Source of the DNA: Vigna angularis | Lineage: Eukaryota; Streptophyta; Magnoliopsida; Fabales; Fabaceae | NCBI RefSeq assembly: GCF_016808095.1 | Contig: NC_068970.1 | Location: 64,331,130-64,395,129, forward strand | Direction of reading: 5' to 3' | DNA length: 64,000 nucleotides | Shown: positions 34,890 through 46,646 of the stretch, in pieces | How the letters are laid out: each line of letters opens with the position of its first letter | Position numbering within the stretch: position 1 is the first letter of the stretch | Position numbers and translations under genes: made by a program | The notes under the pieces: model-generated | Seen by the model: only the letters and a program-made list of their open reading frames with translations | Databases searched by the model: none | What the model was told of the DNA's origin: nothing

Positions 34890-35459
34890 TTAATACGTTT
34901 CTGGAGGTGGTTTAACTCTATCAGTAGTGTCATGACGCGACCCCATCATCATCATCGTCCTGAACTCCTCGAAGTCGATGGTGCCGTCGCCGTCTCTGTC
35001 CACGCCGCCGATCATCCTCCGGCACTCCGCCAGGGAGCACTCCTCCCCCAGGCTCTGCATCACCGTGTTCAGCTCCTCCGCTGTGATAAACCCGTTCCCG
35101 TCCATGTCGAACACGGAGAACGCATCCTTCAAGTTCTCCATCACCTCGTCGGAGTCCACGCCCTTGGTGTTCAGCTCGATGAACTCGTGCAGGTTGATGC
35201 ACCCGTCACCGTCCCCGTCCACCTCCCGGATCATGTTGTCCACCTCCTGCTCCGTCGCTGCCTGTCCCAGGCTCCTCATCATCGACCCCAGCTCCGACGC
35301 CGATATCTTTCCGTCTCCATTCACGTCGAACTTCTTGAACACCTGCTCCAGCTCTCCCCCAATCCGCACGCGCGACCGCACCGACAGTGACATCGATCGC
35401 GACGCCCCGCCGGAGGATATTGCGTCCTTCTCCCGGTTGAACAGATTTTTCAAACCCAT
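34890..35459 (-). CDS. Calmodulin-like protein with four EF hands (CML25-like)
   Basis: A single exon of 189 codons. Four canonical 12-residue Ca2+-binding loops are present: DVNGDGKISASE (45-56), DGDGDGCINLHE (81-92), DMDGNGFITAEE (118-129) and DRDGDGTIDFEE (154-165). All have Asp at position 1 and Glu at position 12, so all four should bind Ca2+. A Ser-rich, basic N-terminal extension (1-33) and the linker ELNTKGVDSDEVMENLKDAF are typical of the CML23-CML27 group of plant Ca2+ sensors. The N-terminus begins Met-Gly, but Lys and Asn follow, so myristoylation is doubtful. The coding region is far more GC-rich than its surroundings, as in many intronless plant CML genes. It lies head to head with UFD1. 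Confidence 0.96.
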   Translation of the reverse strand: MGLKNLFNREKDAISSGGASRSMSLSVRSRVRIGGELEQVFKKFDVNGDGKISASELGSMMRSLGQAATEQEVDNMIREVDGDGDGCINLHEFIELNTKGVDSDEVMENLKDAFSVFDMDGNGFITAEELNTVMQSLGEECSLAECRRMIGGVDRDGDGTIDFEEFRTMMMMGSRHDTTDRVKPPPETY

Positions 35460-36639
35460 GCTTGATCAATGCAATGTGAATAAATTTTTCTTTGTTTCTT
35501 CTAATAATTGAATTTTTGCTAGGGTGCAGAAAAATGGATATGAATGCGAGGTTAAGGTGAGTTTGGCCGATGTGTTGAGTTTGCTGTTTTTGGAGGCCTT
35601 AGGCAAAGTTAGCTTCTCCCACCGTCGGGTTCGGGACGTTATAAATTAGTTATTCGAAAAAAATACAAATCATCGATACATCTTATTAATATATCTATTT
35701 GGAATAATATTTTTAGTTTTTATTCATAATTGAAACTGATAGCTATAGTTTTCATTTCTTTTATATCTTTTGTTATGGTCGTAAAATCAATTTCTTACCT
35801 AAAGTCGTGTATATATAACATCTCTTTTTATTGGATTTCATGCTGTAAATGTATGGTTGATATTATTATAATAACAACCTAACAACATACGTGTCAATTC
35901 CAGTTTCAGATATAGAGTGATTAAGGATTTAATTAATTGGGCCGAATTGAGGCCCAGTCCAAATATTTGGCGACGTAGCGTGAGCGTTACGTACTGAAGC
36001 CATAACCCATTCCGTTGGATTACCATTTGCAATCTATTATTCTCTATCACCTGCTACCTACTGCCCCAGTCCCAACCCTATCAAAATAGTTTATATTCCA
36101 TTCCCCTACCTTGCTCTTTCTCTGTTCTCTCTCTTCAGATCAAGCATCAGGTTTCTCTCTTCGCTTTCGTTTCCTTCTCCCAAGCTTCTTTAGCTGTAAT
36201 TTTTCAATTATTGATCCTGGCAAATCTTTCCACTGCTTAATTTTTTTCTCACAATTTACTTGTATTCGATTCAAATGCCTCTAGTTTTCACTTTGATTCA
36301 GTCTTTCTTAAAATCGAAGGATGATTGCATAGTTGTTACCTTTCCCTCGGTCGGACTTAGGGTTTCCTCAATTGCGTGTACTTCTCCTGTAATATTGATT
36401 ACGCGATCGAGTTTCACGAGTCTGTGGATAATGCTTGTTCGGTTTAGGATTCTGTTTTGATTGATTAATTTTTTCGTTTTATATGTAATTTTCGCTTTGT
36501 AAAAATTACCTATATATGAACGCCATTATAATTGATTTTGTCTGCATTTGGAAATTTATACACTGGCTCGATCGCCATTTTTTATGGTCGGCTGCTTACC
36601 TCTTGTTAATATAAGGCACCTGGTTGTTTACTCTTACAG
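35460..36639. promoter_or_regulatory. Shared divergent promoter region of the CML gene (-) and UFD1 (+)
   Basis: The CML start codon is at 35459. The UFD1 5' UTR probably begins in the pyrimidine-rich stretch around 36080-36150 and is interrupted by a 5'-UTR intron with donor at 36151 and acceptor AG ending at 36639. About 600 bp therefore serve both genes. A TATA-like AATTTATAAC in the reverse direction (about 35640) could belong to the CML gene. UFD1 shows only a CT-rich initiator-like region. Confidence 0.55.
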
Positions 36640-36689
36640 GGAGCTTTGAGGATTGATTCTCGGTGTATCTGCAATCAGCACAATAGAAA

Positions 36690-39600
36690 ATGGTTTGCTT
36701 CCGAAAATGACTTGTTTTTTTTTCCTGTTTCTTGATGTTGTTCTTATCGTTGCCTGTTCAAACCTTTTGAAAACATAATGCAATGTGACAAGAAGATGAT
36801 GTTTTTGTTAGGTTTAAGCAATTTATTCCTATTCCTGTGCCAACTTTCTGTTTTACCACATGTTCCTAAAATCTCTGCGACAAGCAAACATGTTTTTTTT
36901 GTTCCTATGGTTAGTTTCTTAGCAGTATAAAACAAGAATAAAATGGAGGGATGACACCTAAAAACATAAAGAAGATGCTCGTATGTATAGGAACCGAAAC
37001 GCATAGTATTTAGGTATCAGGACTAAAACGAAAAGCGGACATAGGGATGAAATGATTAATTAAAGTTTCCTTTTTATCATTACGAAACATTTCCATAAGC
37101 CAATTATTCCCTTATTCTCTTGTGTTGTTTCGATTTCAATTATTAATATATGTCGGCTCCTTTGTCTTTCGTAGAATTATGTTTTTCATCATCTCTATTA
37201 ATTATACTTTTCCTCTTTATAACATTCTAATCAATCGATTAATTAATCATGTAATATTGACGCCAGGATGATGATATCTGCCGATTTTTATATACTCTTA
37301 TCCACTTCATGTACATTTTTCACAGTTTTTTGACGGATATGGATATCACGGGACATCATTTGAGCAGATATATCGATGCTACCCAGCTTCTTTTATTGAA
37401 AAGGTATTTCTTTTCAGGCATACTACGTATCTATTATGGAATGATTAAAAGTTCATTGACTTTTACTTTCCATTTTGAACTTATAATCCACTCTTAAATT
37501 ATATTGCTTTCAGCTAACTAAAATTAGCCATGACTTATATAGTTTTCTTCTTCTTCTTATTTTTTTACATATTGTTTCTAGTATTTGACCATATATGTGC
37601 TATTTATGGTATTTTATGTTAGGCTCCTCATCCAGTTATTCAGTCGTTTATCATAAACAAAAAATGTTGTTCCTTTGGGTGACTGCAATCGGTTAAGTTG
37701 TGGGATACATTGATGTGAACGGGTTTAATGTCCCCCAAATCCACTATGCACTTCATCCCTTTCCATTATCCTCTCTCTGTCTCTGTCTCTCTCACCCTCT
37801 TGAAAAGCATACTATGAGTCTCCTTCCTTTTGGATAAGAAAGGGGGTCTATATCTGATAAATCTAAATGTTCTTTTCACAATTGAGATTTTATGTAGGAT
37901 TTACTGGGTTGATGAAAGATTATAAATGGGGTAGTACATGGACTGCAAATTCTTGAGTTACACTTAAACATTTAAAAATACATAGAAAATAGCATTAATA
38001 ATAATGAAAATAACCTCTAAATCACACTATGAGACTAGATTTACACTGAAACTTCGGAAGAACAACATCCAGCGTAAGTCATAGTCACATGCATTTTTTG
38101 TGACATGACCAAAAAACAAAAGAAGTCTGACGTGAGATTTTCCTATGCTGGAGCTTCACTGTGCATGGTTTCTTATAATGGCGGGGAAACAAACCAGACA
38201 GCGGTGTGCAAAGGTTCTCTTATCTTATCAGTGTTTGTATGGAAAGAAAAGAGACTTGAAAGAGAAGGAATCGATGAACAGATGAAAATTATGGTGGGTT
38301 TTGTCTTGTTGAGAGAACTAAGTTTGCATAAAATGTAGAAAATTGAAATTCTGATTAGACTGTTAAGTTTGTTAATGTAGATTGAAACCCATATTGCTTT
38401 AGAGTTCAAAATTACTATACCTCCATCATATTACCTTGAACATAAGAAGATATAGCAGAAAGCAAATATTTGGATGCTGGTTCGAAATATAGAATATGGA
38501 AATTTAAGATGAGAGTTATTGTATTCTTAAATTGAAACATAAATTTTCGTCAAACCTAGAGAAAGAAATTTAAGATGGTCAATTAAGGTGACCTTAATCT
38601 ATAATGTTTATGGTATGAGAGTTATGGTATTCTTAAATTGAAACATATATTTTCGTAAATTGAGTTATCTAATATTTCGTCTTTTTATTTTTCCCCTCTT
38701 AATACTGCAGCCCCAAATTGAAAGTGGTGACAAAAGTAAGTTTCCATGTCCATACTAGTTCTTTTGTTTTTTAAAATATCCTTTTTGCATCCATCTGATG
38801 TCAAAATTAAATGTGTCATGCTACAGTTATAATGCCTCCATCAGCCCTTGACCGTCTCGGTGAGTTGTCTTACTGTTGAACCGTTTTTATTTTTCTTACT
38901 TCTGTTCAAGATGAATATATATCCCTTAGAGTCAAAATCTAATGCCAACTTTTATCTGCAGCATCTCTTCATATTGATTACCCAATGTTGTTTGAACTGC
39001 GTAATGATGCTGCTGAGCGGGTTTCTCATTGTGGTGTTCTTGAGTTCATTGCAGAGGAAGGCATGATATACATGCCATACTGGGTAGGCATTCCAAAGTA
39101 ATTGTTTGTGAATATTTTTGTATGCTTGTTTCACCAAATATGGTTCTGCTTTGAGTTTTAAGTTTTTTAATTGATCTGGTTACATACACAGATGATGGAG
39201 AACATGCTTTTACAAGAGGGGGACATTGTTAAAGTGAAAAATGTGACACTTCCAAAAGGGACATATGTTAAGTTACAGCCCCACACAAAGGACTTCTTAG
39301 ATATTTCGAATCCGAAAGCTATGTGAGTTGATGTTTATTAAGTTTAGATAGTAAAGCTATGCTATTTCCCCGCTGATGAGTTTTTCTTTTGAAAATGCAA
39401 TATCTCTAATTTGTTTCTTCTGTGCAAACTGATATGTGTATCCTCTCATACCATTTTTCCATTATATTCCCGCTGCTTGATGTTTTCTCAATTACACACA
39501 TTGCAATTTCAATGGTTTATGGTATTTGAAGCAGTCTGGTTTTTGGGATTTTTTGTATCTCGCGTCTGTGTTCTTTGATGTGGTAATGTGGACTCAATCT

Positions 39601-41044
39601 TAGAAGTGGGTCAACTAATTATTCCACATGACTATATCGAATATGGTTTAGAGCTAAGTTCAGCATGTGAATTCCTTGTCCACATGCGATTTGTTGGGAT
39701 GAGTTTTATTGTTTTTGCTTAATGGTTTGTCTTGTTTTAACTCTATCTTGTAGTCCTTTTTTAATTTAGTTCTTTATTTACTTTTGTACAGCGACTTGAG
39801 GTAGATCTTGATTTATATATTGTACTTTTTATGCAGCTTAGAAACGACACTGAGGAATTTTTCCTGCTTGACTACTGGAGATAGCATTATGGTGGCTTAC
39901 AACAACAAAAAATATTACATAGATATTATAGAAACTAAGCCTGACAATGCCATAAGCATAATTGAGACTGACTGCGAGGTGGACTTTGCTCCTCCCTTGG
40001 ATTACAAGGAACCTGAAAAGCCCATTGCACCGCATTCTACTGGAAAGGCACCAGCGGCTGGTATGTACTTGAGTGACTGATGTTTGTCGTATTGTCTCCT
40101 TGGATGGAAGTTCTTTTCCTCTGTTTGTGTGACATGTTTCTGTATTGGAAGCTCAGTTTATAAACTGAAGTATCGAAAGGTCCTAGTATGGAGAATAATG
40201 TCCTTTTCAATTATTATTTGTGCTTAATTGGTTTGCTATATTACTTGAACATCAGTGCTGAACCTTGAAGTGTGAAGAAGTTTTTTTTAAAAGATAAATA
40301 AAAAAAACTGAGAGTGTAGCTGTTGACCATATGTTTGTAAGTCGATTATGTTGAGTCCGTTGCATTACACGCTAAAACTTGTTATTTTTAAGTTATTGCT
40401 GTTGATGTCTGCTACATTGATATTTGCGGTTATTTGACCATGATGGGTTCACTATTTTTTTTATATATAATCGGGATTGTGTCAAATATTCAAATGGGAG
40501 CATTAAGTTTTTGTAATAAAATGTACAATATGATTATGTTAGTGTTCTTTTTGTTATAAAGACTGACACGTTCTTCCTTGCAGCTGAGGATACCCCTGCC
40601 GAAACTGAGCCCAAGTTCAACCCGTTTTCGGGAACTGGGAGACGGTTGGATGGAAAACCTTTGAAGTATCAGCCTCCTCCGGTTTCTTCTTCCTCAGGGT
40701 CAAAGGACAAGAAACCTGATGTTCCAAATGTCAATTCGCAGTCTTCTACAACTTCTAGCTCACAAAGTAATGCTCGTCAATCTCAGGGAAAGCTTGTGTT
40801 TGGGTCAAATGCAAACCGTTCTAAAGAGACAGAAAAGGTAATTTGCTTTTTGGCAACTTTTTGGTAATATTTCAAATCATTTCCGGATTCCACATCTGTG
40901 CTTCTAGAATGTTAATTGATGGACTGTTAACTTTTACATCTTCCGTCTGTGCAGGCGAAAGAGCCAAAACCAGAGCCACCTAAAGAGAACGAAGAGTCGA
41001 AATTTCAAGCTTTTACAGGGAAGAAGTATTCTTTACGGGGTTAA
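36690..41044 (+). CDS. UFD1: UFD1, substrate-recruiting cofactor of the CDC48/p97 segregase
   Basis: Coding exons: 36690-36692 (ATG only), 37326-37403, 38711-38735, 38827-38859, 38962-39083, 39192-39322, 39837-40060, 40584-40837 and 40955-41044 (TAA). The product is 319 residues and every junction is GT-AG. The N-terminal UT3/UFD1 double-psi-barrel domain (about 2-190) contains [40 protein letters not shown] and [13 protein letters not shown]. The C-terminal tail is Ser/Pro-rich with a CDC48-binding SHP box, [10 protein letters not shown] (220-229), and a second SHP-like [10 protein letters not shown] at the very end (310-319). With NPL4 the protein brings ubiquitinated substrates to CDC48 for extraction and proteasomal degradation. 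An extra intron (36151-36639) lies in the 5' UTR. Confidence 0.96.
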
Positions 41045-43393
41045 TTTTATATCAGTCAATTAAATGATCTTTTACCTTCTGCATGGATTCATGTCTATTG
41101 CAAAAAACTTGTATTTTTTTTTTTGTATTATAAGCAGTAGATAGACCAGTAGACCCCAATGAAAATACTTAGAATACCTTGATTACTTGTGAATGAAGCT
41201 ATTGCCATCTCTAGGGAGATTTTGTTCATGATCTGGTAATCTAGTTCTGGTCTGCTCGTATTAGATTTTATTACTGGTACTTATTCACCCTATCCTTTGA
41301 TCTTTTTAATAGTAATTGAATCTTAAGTTGCGGTCAGGCCTCGTACCCTGTATGGTGACCAATTCCATGTTTCTCCTGAATGTCATCAGTTACAGGCTTT
41401 CCTCTCCTAACAAGAGGATGTGCGCCGTAACTTAAAAGATCCAATTCCCTTTTTCATTGATAGGGGCTGGTTCTTAGAAGAATTAACGCCCAATAGTTTA
41501 GTGTAGACCCAGGGGCTCCTTGGCCTTTGGGTGTAGTTCAAACTTCTGCTCATCCATTTTCGTTCCAAAGATGGAAATTTCCATTAATTGATTCCGAACT
41601 TGTTTGTTTTTCAGTTAGAACAGTCCAAACTTTAGTTGGATTTAATAAGCTTTTGCTTTCTGGGTTGTCCGAACTCAAACTGTAACCTTCTTAAGATTAC
41701 TATAAGAGACGAGGTTTCCAATAGTGTATGGAAGGGTAACATTTAATCGGATAATTAGGGTGTATAAATTGGGTTATTATTTTTATAAATTTTAGAAACA
41801 GTTATGTAGAATTGTTTTTAAAAAAATTTGGATATATTAGATAATGTAAGGAAAAACCATAATTTATACACCCTAGTAATGATTGAACATAAATGTAATG
41901 TTTTATATTAATTTTTTATATCTTCATTGATTACATTTGGAGTTTTAAAAAATATAATTTTTAAAAATTTTATGCTAAATATAATTAAACCTGATATTAC
42001 TATGAAATTTGTATAAAATAACTTAAACCATAAGCAGAAGGAAATTAGATGGATTAAATTATCGAAATTCAAATTTGAGATTAAAGTTTTATAATTATTA
42101 TAGCTAAATACCTAAAAATACTGGCAACAGTTATTTTTATTATAATAGCTATGTTATAATAGTTTTTCATTGCTCTAGGTTGTACTCGTACAAGTAAACA
42201 TTGTAACAATTATTATTTTTTTAATTTCCTGGAAGTGTCTTATTTGAAAGAAACATGTAAAACTTTTATTTGGAGTGAACATGTAAAAATATTGTGACTA
42301 GAGTATTCTTATTTTTGTTTTTGTTTTGAGGAATTTAAATAGAAATGAAAAAAATGATATTTCCTCGACTTCTCTAACATTTGTTTTAGTAACTGCAACA
42401 TTTCATTTTAATAACATAATATTATTAAAATAAAATGTTATTAAAATAAAATATTTCATTATAAATATTTAGAAAACAGATATATTTCATATTACTATAG
42501 CTTCGTCTTAGTATAATCATCCAGAAAATAAGATTATAATAACACATTTTATTCTTTTTAATCTTTAACTTACTCCTAACCTAATTAAGTTCAGTCATCA
42601 ATTTAATATAATCTTTATTTGTTTTAATCTTTTAAATATAACTGTGATTAAAGGTATCTACTATATTTAATTAAGTATGTTTAAATTATAGACAAAGTTA
42701 ATTCTATAATGATAAAAAAACTATTTTAGTTCATCTTATTAATATTAAGGCTAAATTATTTTTAAAAAAATAGAAGAAAATAATAAGAACACATTAAATC
42801 TAGCTCAAAGATAAAAGAAGAAAATAATAATTTAGTGTTCTCTTGCGTGAATGATAAACGAGTTCTTAAAAAAAAAAACGATGTACTGCCTGAGATCAAC
42901 ACGCATAAAATGAAACTGTGTTTGTGAAGGACACACGTAACAGTGGTAGAGTCTAGTGGTGTTGTCGCATTGTGAAAGTCAATGGCATCACCCACTTGGA
43001 TTTTCTGTGCAAATGCAAATATTTCTCTTTCTATCTTCTCAACTCAAGATCACTCATTTATCACTAATTAATTAAAGATAAACACAAGCCAATAAAGAAA
43101 TAAATCCACTCCAAACAAATAATTGAGTGCAAGCAACAAAGAATCGCATTCACAATCACCCTTTCTCTGTGTGCGCACCATCCATTCATCCATTCCTCTA
43201 TATCCCTTTCTCTACCTTCTCTCTCTCCATCTCTATCTCCATCAGAGAAAAATAATATTAAAGTTTTGAATTTCAGCTTTTCTGCAACTGGGTTTGTACA
43301 TGGAAGGTAGCTGAAACAGTGAAATAACAACTGCTCTGTTTTTGTTTTTTGTTTGTTGAATTGAGAGGAGAGAGAGAGAGAGAGAGAAAGTGC
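41045..43393. other. Intergenic region between UFD1 and the ankyrin-repeat gene
   Basis: UFD1 3' UTR comes first (to about 41250), followed by AT-rich DNA with a small inverted-repeat element (41758-41873). From about 42900 the complexity rises into the promoter and 5' UTR of the ankyrin gene, which includes CT-rich blocks (about 43160-43240) and a (GA)n run at about 43365-43388. No gene is supportable. Confidence 0.65.
41758..41873. mobile_element. Small MITE-like element with TA target duplication
   Basis: The 116-bp segment has 13-bp perfect inverted ends (GGGTGTATAAATT ... AATTTATACACCC) and TA on both sides (41756-41757 and 41874-41875). The TA duplication suggests a Tc1/mariner (Stowaway-like) origin. 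The ends differ from the consensus Stowaway terminus, so the family is uncertain. It has no coding content. Confidence 0.6.
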
Positions 43394-45676
43394 ATGATGG
43401 AGTCAAAGGGTGTGCGGTTCTTAGCGTACCAATCAATATTTTCGAGTGTTGGATCTGGGGACTTTGATGGGGTGAAGAAACTGGTGGAGAAAGTGAAGAA
43501 CGAAGAAGGGTCATCTCTCTCTGATGTGATGTCTCTTCAGAACGATGCTGGAGAAAGTGCACTTTACATCGCTGCAGAGAATAATCTGCAAGAGATTTTC
43601 AGCTACTTGCTCAACTCGTGTGACTTTGAAGCCGTCAAGATTCGCTCCAAGTCTGACATGAACGCCTTTCATGTTGCTGCCAAACGTGGTCATCTAGGTT
43701 GGAATTTTTATTTTTTTCATTTGGATTGAAAAGTTTCTTGTTAGGAAGTGCAGTATATTGCTGTTAATTCACTAGTTTTTATGATTCTCTTTTATGTGAT
43801 GAACTTCTGACACCCCATGTTCTCACTGCCCTGTGACGAGTTTCATCTCCTTATGATAGTATTTGTATCCATTACTACAAATTCTAAATGTTTCAACCAT
43901 AATCAGATAGCTGCTGAGTGACAAGTTATTATCTATGGTGCTCTTGGATGCAATTTTTATTATAATGTTTGTAGGTCCAACTATATTAGAAATCTGGGAC
44001 AAGATGAATGGAGAATTATCATGTTTCAATATTTGATTCTAAATGAGTGTTTCCATTGTGATATATTTATCATTGGCAATCTATTTTCAGATATTGTGAG
44101 GGAGCTTTTGAGTACTTGGCCTGAGGTCTGCAATTTATGCGACTCCTCAAATACCAGTCCTCTATATTCTGCTGCAGTTCAAGACCACTTGGATGTGGTG
44201 AATGCCATCTTGGATGTTGATGTCAGTTCAATGTTTATTGTTAGGAAAAACGGAAAAACTTCGTTGCACAATGCTGCTCGATATGGCGTGGTTCGTATTG
44301 TAAAAGCACTTATTGCTCGGGATCCAGGAATTGTATGCATAAAAGATAAAAAAGGTCAAACTGCACTTCATATGGCTGTCAAAGGACAGTGTACTTCAGT
44401 GGTGGAGGAGATATTACTTGCTGATTCTTCTATATTGAATGAGCGAGATAAAAAGGGCAATACAGCTCTTCACATGGCTACAAGGAAATGCCGTTCACAG
44501 GTTAAATTCACATTTCTTTTTGTTATCATACTTGCTTTGGTTTCATTATACTACTCTATAAGATCTTGGTTTTCTGGAACATAAATAAGTTGCAAGTTTG
44601 GAAAATGGGAAAATCCAAGATCGGCATGGGATGATTTTAAGACAATACAAAAGATGCATGAACATGCTGTGATTTGGTCATACATGTGTGACCTTTTAAC
44701 ACCAAACTGTCTCATATGCATAAAAATTGGACCAAATGAATGGACTTGTTTCCTTTCATGATTGTTGGCTGGCTTTACTGACACGTAGTTGTTTATTCAG
44801 ATAGTGATCCTTTTGCTAAGCTATTCTGCCGTGGATGTTAATGCCATCAACAAGCAGCAGGAAACAGCGTTGGATTTGGCAGATAAACTGCCATACGGAG
44901 ATTCAGCTTTGGAAATCCAAGAAGCACTTGCAGAATACGGAGCGAAGCATGCAAGACATGTTGGACAAGTAGACGAAGCGATGGAGCTTAAAAGAACAGT
45001 GAGTGACATAAAACATGAGGTGCAGTCACAACTTATACAAAACGAAACAACTCGTCGACGGGTTTCTGGAATTGCCAAGGAACTGAAGAAACTTCATAGA
45101 GAGGCAGTTCAAAACACCATTAATTCTGTCACAGTGGTTGCTGTTCTTTTTGCCTCAATAGCCTTCTTGGCCATCTTCAATTTGCCGGGACAATATCAAG
45201 TGCAACCCGGAGAAGAGATTGGAAAAGCTAAGATAGCCGATCATCTTAGTTTCCAAGTTTTTTGCTTTCTGAATTCCACGTCCCTTTTCATTTCTCTTGC
45301 AGTTGTCGTAGTTCAAATCACTTTGGTGGCTTGGGACACAAGGGCTCAAAAGCAGCTTGTGTCAGTGGTTAACAAGTTGATGTGGGCTGCATGTGCTTGC
45401 ACTTGTGGTGCTTTTCTAGCCATAGCTTTTGAGGTTGTTGGAGGGAAAACGTGGATGGCTATCACCATAACCCTTTTGGGAGTACCTATTCTAGTAGGGA
45501 CTCTGTTAAGCATGTCCTACTTTGTTTTTCGACAACATTTCGGTATTTTCCGCAGTGATTCCCAGAGACGCATCAAGAGAGCAAGTGGAAGCAAATCTTT
45601 TTCATGGTCTTACTCTGCAAATATATCAGACTTGGATGAATACGATTCTGACATTGAGAAGATCTATGCACTGTGA
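43394..45676 (+). CDS. Ankyrin-repeat / PGG-domain membrane protein (ITN1-like)
   Basis: Three exons: 43394-43697, 44091-44500 and 44801-45676 (TGA), 529 residues. Two adjacent in-frame ATGs (43394 and 43397) could both serve. About seven ankyrin repeats span residues ~51-290, with motifs such as ESALYIAAENN, NGKTSLHNAARYG, KGQTALHMAV and KGNTALHMAT. A coiled, charged linker follows (about 300-340). The C-terminal PGG region then has about four membrane helices (near 348-365, 389-415, 430-449 and 456-481). The family's Pro-Gly-Gly is here NLPGQY (366-371). Arabidopsis ITN1 sits in the plasma membrane and affects salt tolerance and ROS production; relatives take part in defence signalling. The exact orthologue cannot be assigned. 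A (GA)n run lies just before the start codon in the 5' UTR. Confidence 0.93.
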
Positions 45677-46646
45677 AACCAAGGATTATAGTTACCACAC
45701 AACATACGAGCAATGTTTCAACCTTTTAACTGAAACTGACATCCCCTGCTACGTATGACCATGTTTTCTCACTGGGATTTTGTCATTCTTCTTGAGTTTG
45801 CAGTTTTTCGTTTCAGGCTGTACTGCTAGGCATATCGGTTGGGTAGTATGTTATTATAATCAATAATCAGCTCTTGTAGATTTATGTATATGTAATAAAA
45901 AAAATCCAGAAAGAATAGTCCTATACGGTGTAAACTTTCACTTGTCACTGGATCTTCCTCAACCTTAAGAGACGCTGAACTATGGCCATGAGTCTATATC
46001 AGTCCATAGTTAGAATTACAGTTAGTGATTACTTGAGCTTTTATCACAGAAGCTAGAGAAATCTAAAACATATGAAGTTGGACTTGTTGAAAAGAAAAAT
46101 GTGAACATATTAATTATTCTCATGTCCATATATTCTCATCGAACTGATTCAGTTTACGTACCCTTAAAATAATAAATTTAGAGAGAAAAGTTCAACCCTT
46201 ATAATAAATTATAATCCCATTTAAACAGGCAATAACATTGTCCTGAAAGAATGAAATCAAACCATATACAAGAACAACTAAGCACCTAATTCTTTGTTAT
46301 ATTATATATAAATATATATGGCAGCACATGACACGATAAGCAAAAAGCAATTTTTCTAAATAAAATATCACCTCTAGACCACATGGTTTTCAACAAAAAC
46401 AACAGAACCACGTGGGGTATACACTTCTTTTACAAGGTCAAAAGAATAGCCCAGCAAAGCCCAAGCTTTATACTCATGATGATTCCAAAACCCATCTTTC
46501 ACCACCCCAACCTTCTATGATAAGTACAATGAAAGGAGCTATTATGATTTACAATTTTACAAATCAATCCCGATCCCATTCAAAGTTCACATACACTGGG
46601 ATCAGTGCACAACAAGATTGACTCAATATGGGCAATGAGTAATGTT
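45677..46646. other. Convergent intergenic region (ankyrin gene 3' UTR / VAC14 3' UTR)
   Basis: The two genes run toward each other. The likely 3' UTR of the ankyrin gene ends near an AATAAA-like TGTAATAAAAAAA at about 45890. The VAC14 3' UTR should occupy roughly 46400-46646. No gene was seen. Confidence 0.6.

Noticed and set aside
34932..35511. + strand frames of 152 and 177 codons over the calmodulin-like gene
   Set aside because: They arise because the EF-hand gene is GC-rich and lacks stop codons in other frames. The four EF-hand loops on the - strand leave no doubt about the real gene.
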